From: Natrinema sp. DC36
Lineage (GTDB): Archaea; Halobacteriota; Halobacteria; Halobacteriales; Natrialbaceae
Reading direction: 5' to 3'
DNA length: 64,000 nucleotides
NCBI RefSeq assembly: GCF_020405225.1
Contig: NZ_CP084472.1
Span: forward strand, 1,984,001 to 2,048,000
Shown: positions 59,181-64,000 of the stretch, piece by piece
How the letters are laid out: each line of letters opens with the position of its first letter
Position numbering within the stretch: position 1 is the first letter of the stretch
Translations under genes and position numbers: made by a program
Notes under the pieces: generated by a model
The model's database searches: none
What the model was told of the DNA's origin: nothing
What the model saw: the letters and a program-made list of their open reading frames with translations, nothing else

Positions 59181-62100
59181 ATGTCCGCACAACAAACCTC
59201 CCTGGGGGACTTCTCTGTCTCTCAGAACACGACAGACGAATCGCGCAACCCTACTAACAACAGCAGCACCGACGCTTCGACCGAACACCGCCTCGTGACT
59301 GACGGCGGTGAGGTCGATCTCGAATTCAACACTGGCGACTTCCGGTACATCCGTATCGCCTCCGACACCAAGCACCCGATTGACAAATGGGGTGGCTACA
59401 GTCAAGATTTCGACGAGGCCGAGCACGTGTACACGCACGAAGAAGTACAGGAGTCATCCCATGACCGCTGGGGTATCGCCGGTATGGACTCGACTGAAAA
59501 CGTCAATGGCGACTTCCATCTGCTGATTTTCGACCTTGACCTGTACAAGACCGACGAATTTGACGCTGACGACGTGCAAGTCACGAACGCGGAAGGCGTC
59601 CCGATGGTCAAGTCGCAAAACGGCGGCGCACACCTGTACTTTGCGCTGCACGACCCAGTTTTGGAATCTGATATTAACCTGAATCATGACTGGATTGATC
59701 TGCGCGGCTCCGCAGTCAAATCCCACGTCGTCGCCCCTGCCGACATTCCAGGGTGCGAAGACAGCACGTACGAGGTGACGAACGACACCACAGTACCCGT
59801 GTTCCTCTCCGTTGGGGAAGTCCTGGATCGTGTCGAGATTGACGGCGAACCGATTGCCGAGCACGACCCGACCAACCCAGTCGATGTTGATTTCGACCGT
59901 GGGGAAGCCCCGGATGAAATGCCGGACTGCTACCACGCAGCGCTGTCGTTCCGTTCCTCTGAAGCGAGGGAGGAGCATCCGAACGCGTTCAAAATCGACA
60001 CGTACGCTGGCCTACTCGGGCTTGCGGCTGGGTACGACGTTGACACGGTTACTGAGGACTTCGGAGAGTACGCGCCGTTCGGTGACTCGACCGAGTATGA
60101 TGAACATAAGACACGTAAGCACCTGACGCGGCTGGTCGAGAAGATGGAGAATGAGGGCATGTGCCCGCCAGCGCTGTCTACGCTGCGAGAGCACGGCATC
60201 CTCGATGTCGACGAAGCGTGTTCGTGCTCAATCGATTACCACGGTAGCACTCCGGGGGATTCGTTTTCCAGCGATGATTCGGGGTTCCACGTCGAGACCG
60301 ACCTGGAACTCCACTTCGGGAGTTACGGTGAATGGATTGAAACAACAGACCCGGACACTGGTGCGACTGACGTCTGGTTCAAGAAAATCACGAACTTCAC
60401 GATTGACCCGAAATCGTTCCTGTATCAAGACGGGGAGCGCCATATTGAACTGGAAGTCAACCCGTCAACGGGCGAGAAATCGTACGAAGAAATCGTTCCT
60501 GCGACAGTATTTAACGACTCTCGCAAATTCCAAAATCACGTTGTGACCGGGATTAGTACCGACTACACCGGTGGCAACAAATACATCGGTGAGCTTCGGA
60601 AACTGATCGCGTCGCAAGATGTTCCTATCCGTACCGGTGTGGACACGATGGGCCGTCACGGTGACGAATTCGTCGTACCGGACGGGTGCCTGACTGCTGA
60701 TGGCTGGACAGACGACCCAGATAACGTCTATCTTGAACAGGGCAACAGTATCGAACGTGCATGGGAACCCTCCCCTGGAGACGATTACGACGCGCAAGAA
60801 ATCGTGGATATCCTGGAACTGGTGACGTCAATGCGGGTCTCTGAACGCTTCCTGCCTGTTCTCTCCTGGTTCTATACGGCACCGCTGAAGCCGCTCGTAA
60901 TGGACTGGGAAGGAGAGTTCAACGGTGTATCGATCACTGGTGAAACTGGGTCTGGGAAGACGCACGCGTTGAAAGACGTGCTGTGGCCGATGGCCGGTCT
61001 GCCTGAAAGTCCAAAGAAGTGTGACTCGACGCAGTTCACGCTGCTTAGTGCGCTGGCAACGACGAACGCAATGCCGGTATGGTTCGACGAGTACAAGCCT
61101 ACAGACATGGAGGACTGGCAGCTGAACAACCTGCATAATTTCTACCGGCTGTCTTCCTCCGGCGGGGCGGACGAGAAAGGTAATTCGGACATGGCCACCG
61201 ACGACTACGAATTGCAGGCTCCAGTTGTGTTCACGGGTGAGCAAGTGATTCAGGGGCCAGCAGAGCAGCGGCGGACTATCATGACGCGGTTCCTCAAAGA
61301 GCCGGTGCAGGATGGGTCTCCGATGAAGCAGGCGTACTGTGAACTTGCTGGAATTGATTACCAGGACACGAATGATGAATGGGTGTACCCTGATGGGTAC
61401 GACCTCGTACAACACTCCGTTGCGTACAACCAGTTCGTTCTCGGCTGTGACGACGACGAATTGCGGTCGTTGTGGCGGGAATCCCAAGAGTACGTCGGTG
61501 AGATATTCAACAAGTACGGTATTGACGGCGTCGCGAATCTGTCTCGTCAGGGTGTTCAGACGGTGCATTTCGGACAGATGCTGTTCCGTCGGTTTGCCGA
61601 GCAGATGGCCGAAGAAGCTGGGGTTGATAGTGTTGACGTGCCGTCTGAAGACGACATTGAAGAAGCAGTCGTGTATATCGCGGAGCAGTTCGGTGCCGAG
61701 CAGGAACGTAAGTCGCACCTTGACCAGTTCCACGAATTGATGTCACGGGTTGCGATGGTCGGTGAACTCGAGCGTGACACGCACTTCACAGTGATTAACG
61801 AAGGGAAGACGAACGAAGCGCTTGCATACCACGTTGGGCAGACGCTCGACGAAATTTCAGAGTATGTGCACCGGCACGGTGCTGGTGGTGCTGACCTGTT
61901 CGACAATCCGTCTGATTACAAAGACCGCCTTGCTGAAGCAGCAGATGACGATGACTCGTACGTGATTACTGACTCGCAGAATTCAACGCCATTGAATCGG
62001 TGTGCGCGCATCGATCCTGATGCTACTGCGGAGCAACTGGATTTTAATCTGCGTGCGTTCGGTCTCGGTGACGAGGAAGACTCTCCAGCCGAGAATCCTG

Positions 62101-62753
62101 AGTCGCTCGAGGCGGTCGCGACGGCTGTTCATGACCTTTCGAATGAAGGGAATCCGTACGTGACGGTGACGGTGAGGGTGAATAACTGGGATACCGATTC
62201 GGAGCACGGCCCAGAGGCACAGGGCGTGATTTCAGACTCGACCGGCACTATCGATATCGTCGATTGGGTTGGGTGCGACCTTGACGGGAAGGCCCCGCTC
62301 GAGGAAGATGAGCGGTACGTACTGGAAGACGTGCGCGTCAGCCCGTACAATGGGTCGCTCCAGCTGGAAATCGTGAAGGGCACGACGAAGGTCGAGAAGA
62401 TTCAGGAAGGCGTCGGTTACACCGGTCATGCTGATGCTGGTAACAATGTAATCTTGACCGCTGTTGCTGATGGTGGCGACACACCTAATTCTGAAGACAC
62501 AGACACCACTGATGAGGATTCCACCGAATCGCAGGGTGATGATGACGAGAGTGTTGAGGAACTCGCTGAGCGTGCACACAGACAGATCTCTGCCCGCTTC
62601 GATGAGGGCGATGACGTGTCCGTTCCGTCGTTCGCCCCGAAGATCGACGCGCACCCGAAGACGATGCTGTTGGCGATGAACGAACTCGAGAGTGATGGTG
62701 TTGTTGAGAATGTCGGTGGGAACGTGTTCCGCTACCTCGGAGGCGATGAGTGA
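59181..62753 (+). CDS. PrimPol-helicase replication protein with OB-fold and winged helix
   Basis: A 1190-residue protein. Residues 50-215 resemble an archaeo-eukaryotic primase/polymerase domain: LLIFDLDLYK with D-x-D at about 116-118, then NGGAHLYFALHDP and DLRGSAVKSHVVAPADIPG. A superfamily-3/AAA-like helicase follows: GETGSGKTHALKD at about 587-599 (Walker A), MPVWFDEYKP at about 631-640 (Walker B), GPAEQRRTIMTRFL as sensor. Residues about 983-1073 look like an RPA-type OB fold (VTVTVRVNNWDTD, DSTGTIDIVDWVG). The end (KIDAHPKTMLLAMNELESDG) is a winged helix. Likely initiator, primase and helicase of the element. ATG 59181 is preferred to an upstream TTG. Confidence 0.85.
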   Translation: MSAQQTSLGDFSVSQNTTDESRNPTNNSSTDASTEHRLVTDGGEVDLEFNTGDFRYIRIASDTKHPIDKWGGYSQDFDEAEHVYTHEEVQESSHDRWGIAGMDSTENVNGDFHLLIFDLDLYKTDEFDADDVQVTNAEGVPMVKSQNGGAHLYFALHDPVLESDINLNHDWIDLRGSAVKSHVVAPADIPGCEDSTYEVTNDTTVPVFLSVGEVLDRVEIDGEPIAEHDPTNPVDVDFDRGEAPDEMPDCYHAALSFRSSEAREEHPNAFKIDTYAGLLGLAAGYDVDTVTEDFGEYAPFGDSTEYDEHKTRKHLTRLVEKMENEGMCPPALSTLREHGILDVDEACSCSIDYHGSTPGDSFSSDDSGFHVETDLELHFGSYGEWIETTDPDTGATDVWFKKITNFTIDPKSFLYQDGERHIELEVNPSTGEKSYEEIVPATVFNDSRKFQNHVVTGISTDYTGGNKYIGELRKLIASQDVPIRTGVDTMGRHGDEFVVPDGCLTADGWTDDPDNVYLEQGNSIERAWEPSPGDDYDAQEIVDILELVTSMRVSERFLPVLSWFYTAPLKPLVMDWEGEFNGVSITGETGSGKTHALKDVLWPMAGLPESPKKCDSTQFTLLSALATTNAMPVWFDEYKPTDMEDWQLNNLHNFYRLSSSGGADEKGNSDMATDDYELQAPVVFTGEQVIQGPAEQRRTIMTRFLKEPVQDGSPMKQAYCELAGIDYQDTNDEWVYPDGYDLVQHSVAYNQFVLGCDDDELRSLWRESQEYVGEIFNKYGIDGVANLSRQGVQTVHFGQMLFRRFAEQMAEEAGVDSVDVPSEDDIEEAVVYIAEQFGAEQERKSHLDQFHELMSRVAMVGELERDTHFTVINEGKTNEALAYHVGQTLDEISEYVHRHGAGGADLFDNPSDYKDRLAEAADDDDSYVITDSQNSTPLNRCARIDPDATAEQLDFNLRAFGLGDEEDSPAENPESLEAVATAVHDLSNEGNPYVTVTVRVNNWDTDSEHGPEAQGVISDSTGTIDIVDWVGCDLDGKAPLEEDERYVLEDVRVSPYNGSLQLEIVKGTTKVEKIQEGVGYTGHADAGNNVILTAVADGGDTPNSEDTDTTDEDSTESQGDDDESVEELAERAHRQISARFDEGDDVSVPSFAPKIDAHPKTMLLAMNELESDGVVENVGGNVFRYLGGDE

Positions 62754-62977
62754 TGGCGCCAGCTTCCAAAATCAATCCCGCTGAGTTGAGCGAGATCGCA
62801 CACAGCGAGGGAATCCTCCCGATGGAGCTGATGGAACAGGCTGTGAACGACGGGATCATCACTGATGCGAGCGACTTTAATCGGCTTGGACAGCAGGCCC
62901 CAGAGTGCTTGCATTTGGCTGGGACTCGAGAGAAGTTCGAGATCTACGTGCGACGTCTCGTTGTTAGTTCGCGATAG
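62753..62977 (+). CDS. Small protein translationally coupled to the replication gene
   Basis: A 74-residue protein whose ATG overlaps the preceding TGA (TGATG). NPAELSEIAHSEGILPMELM, then EQAVNDGIITDASDFNRLGQ suggests a short helical domain, possibly winged-helix-like. Not recognised. Coupling indicates a role with the replication protein. Confidence 0.6.
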   Translation: MAPASKINPAELSEIAHSEGILPMELMEQAVNDGIITDASDFNRLGQQAPECLHLAGTREKFEIYVRRLVVSSR

Positions 62978-63170
62978 CTATGTGCGGTTGTTTCTTTTTA
63001 TAGTGGTGGTGCGTATTTCTAATTATCCTGTTAGGTAGTGTTACCTGCTGGGCCGGATCGCTTTGGCTGGCACCACCCTTGTTTCAAGCGTGTCGGCATT
63101 TGAGTCAGATATCTTGACATCTTTGGTTTTTGTATGGCCGGTTTTTGTTATTCTCTTACTCTATTTGCAG

Positions 63171-63314
63171 AAGCTGTAACAAGTGAAGGTTCTGCGTTCA
63201 TCCCATTGAAAGTATAGCTGTAACGTAATACATAGCTGTAACAAATCGGGGGTTGTGGCGCTCACCATAACCTGTCTGCTGGATAGTACGAACGATCGAT
63301 CGTATAGCTGTAAC
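63171..63314 (+). repeat. Direct repeats of TATAGCTGTAAC
   Basis: Copies at 63213-63224, 63231-63242 (CATAGCTGTAAC) and 63303-63314, plus the shortened AAGCTGTAAC at 63171-63180; a looser TAATTGTAAC follows. All are in one orientation in the 370-base gap 62978-63347 before the last gene. They are likely operator sites or a second iteron set. Confidence 0.55.
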
Positions 63315-63347
63315 AACACTTAATTGTAACTAATTCCTGTTGTAAGT

Positions 63348-64000
63348 ATGGCTAGCCAGCCTACAAATAATCCCGGGCAGCAGCACAGCGACGGGTCAAC
63401 CAAACACAAGAAACTCTATGAGCATTGCGCAGAAGTGAAGCGTGGTGTCGAGCGTCGATCACGACGCATTGGGGAGGAAGCCAAGGTAAACTACCTGTGG
63501 AAGAAGTACCGCGAGGAATACCCGATCACCGAGGCCGACCTGAAGTTCGTCGCAGGCCTCGGATGGCTCGAGATCGACGGCGAAATCTACTTCAAAGACC
63601 ACGAAACCGGCGAACGAGTCACGCGTACGCACTACATCAGCGAGGGGCATCGATGGTTGGTGGACTGGTTCGATCCGAACCTCGAACTCCTCGAACGTCT
63701 CGACCTGGTTGGCCCTCCATACATCGACTCTGAACCGCGAGAACGCATCATCAACCGCCGATTCTACAATTTGACACCGAGCGGGCGCGACCTCGTCGAC
63801 CGAACATTCAGCGGCGAAAACGTCGGGGATACCGGAGAGAACGTCGTGCACAGACTCGGAATGCATCTCACCAATTGGTGGAGCGAAGAGAAGTGGGACT
63901 GGAACGACCAGATGCTTCCCGAGATGTACCCGACGATCGAGGGTGCCGAGCTGGACTTCTGCATGTGGCAGAAGGGCGGACTACAATTCGTGAACGGCGA
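63348..64000 (+). CDS. Unknown protein, C-terminus beyond the window (partial)
   Basis: An open frame of 217 codons starts at the ATG at 63348 and is still open at the window end. It begins ASQPTNNPGQQHSDGSTKHK, followed by a basic helix (KRGVERRSRRIGEEAKVNYL) and a winged-helix-like part (FYNLTPSGRDLVDRTFSGEN). It then enters NWWSEEKWDWNDQMLPEMYP, with EGAELDFCMW. The last block could be the start of a nuclease or replication domain, but too little is visible. The TATAGCTGTAAC repeats lie directly upstream, ending 33 bases before the ATG, and probably control it. Confidence 0.6.
   Translation, partial: MASQPTNNPGQQHSDGSTKHKKLYEHCAEVKRGVERRSRRIGEEAKVNYLWKKYREEYPITEADLKFVAGLGWLEIDGEIYFKDHETGERVTRTHYISEGHRWLVDWFDPNLELLERLDLVGPPYIDSEPRERIINRRFYNLTPSGRDLVDRTFSGENVGDTGENVVHRLGMHLTNWWSEEKWDWNDQMLPEMYPTIEGAELDFCMWQKGGLQFVNG

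Noticed and set aside
1-64000. tRNA or rRNA genes
   Set aside because: No cloverleaf-like or rRNA-like sequence was noticed by eye on either strand; a dedicated search was not possible.

Overview
The window reads as accessory DNA of a halophilic archaeon (class Halobacteria); the genus cannot be told from sequence alone. The signs are strongly acidic proteins, haloarchaea-specific domains (HalOD1 output domains, DUF7344 winged helices, DUF7511-like small proteins, a MEDS/GAF regulator with a bacterio-opsin-activator-type helix-turn-helix), and many genes with an AT-rich TATA box about 25-30 bases before the start codon, the layout of leaderless haloarchaeal transcripts. A ParA-type partition pair, a primase-helicase replication protein, iteron-like repeats and many broken gene copies suggest a plasmid, megaplasmid or integrated plasmid.

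Left part (1-16 kb): a cluster of signalling and transcription genes. It holds Lrp/AsnC, TrmB and PadR regulators, HalOD1 proteins, response regulators (one frameshifted), a membrane histidine kinase, a 1125-residue MEDS-GAF regulator, four DUF7344 proteins and two DUF7511-like paralogues. The spaces carry two families of dispersed short repeats, a MITE-like element and fragments of duplicated genes.

Middle (16-34.5 kb): plasmid-type small genes, the parA-like pair bracketed by CCTATAGG palindromes, and a four-gene membrane operon (ion channel, DUF421 protein, cation/proton antiporter, lipid-kinase-like protein). After these come a three-gene overlapping cassette ending in a PD-(D/E)XK nuclease, a tyrosine recombinase, unknown membrane proteins, a CoiA-like protein and an AT-rich Panacea/RelE-like toxin-antitoxin pair.

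Defence block (34.7-57.2 kb, mostly minus strand): a BREX locus resembling type 5, with brxA-like, brxC, brxB, a second brxC, pglX, pglZ and a SNF2-type helicase (brxHII). The first four genes overlap by 4 bases each, so they look like one translationally coupled operon. Between the second brxC and pglX lie a NucS-like nuclease (same strand) and, on the opposite strand, a membrane protein plus DUF4868-like protein that together look like Kiwa (KwaA-KwaB). A further PD-(D/E)XK protein sits between pglZ and the helicase. The locus is therefore a BREX system with a second defence system and two extra nucleases nested inside it.

Right end (57.4-64 kb): small unknown genes, an origin-like region built of TTTTACG/CGTAAAA repeats with a perfect 23-base inverted repeat, then a 1190-residue PrimPol-helicase-OB-fold-winged-helix protein, a coupled small gene, a set of TATAGCTGTAAC direct repeats and a gene running off the end. 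ORB-like motifs (consensus CACTCACAACGAGGGGTGTG), all in one orientation, occur at seven places across the window.
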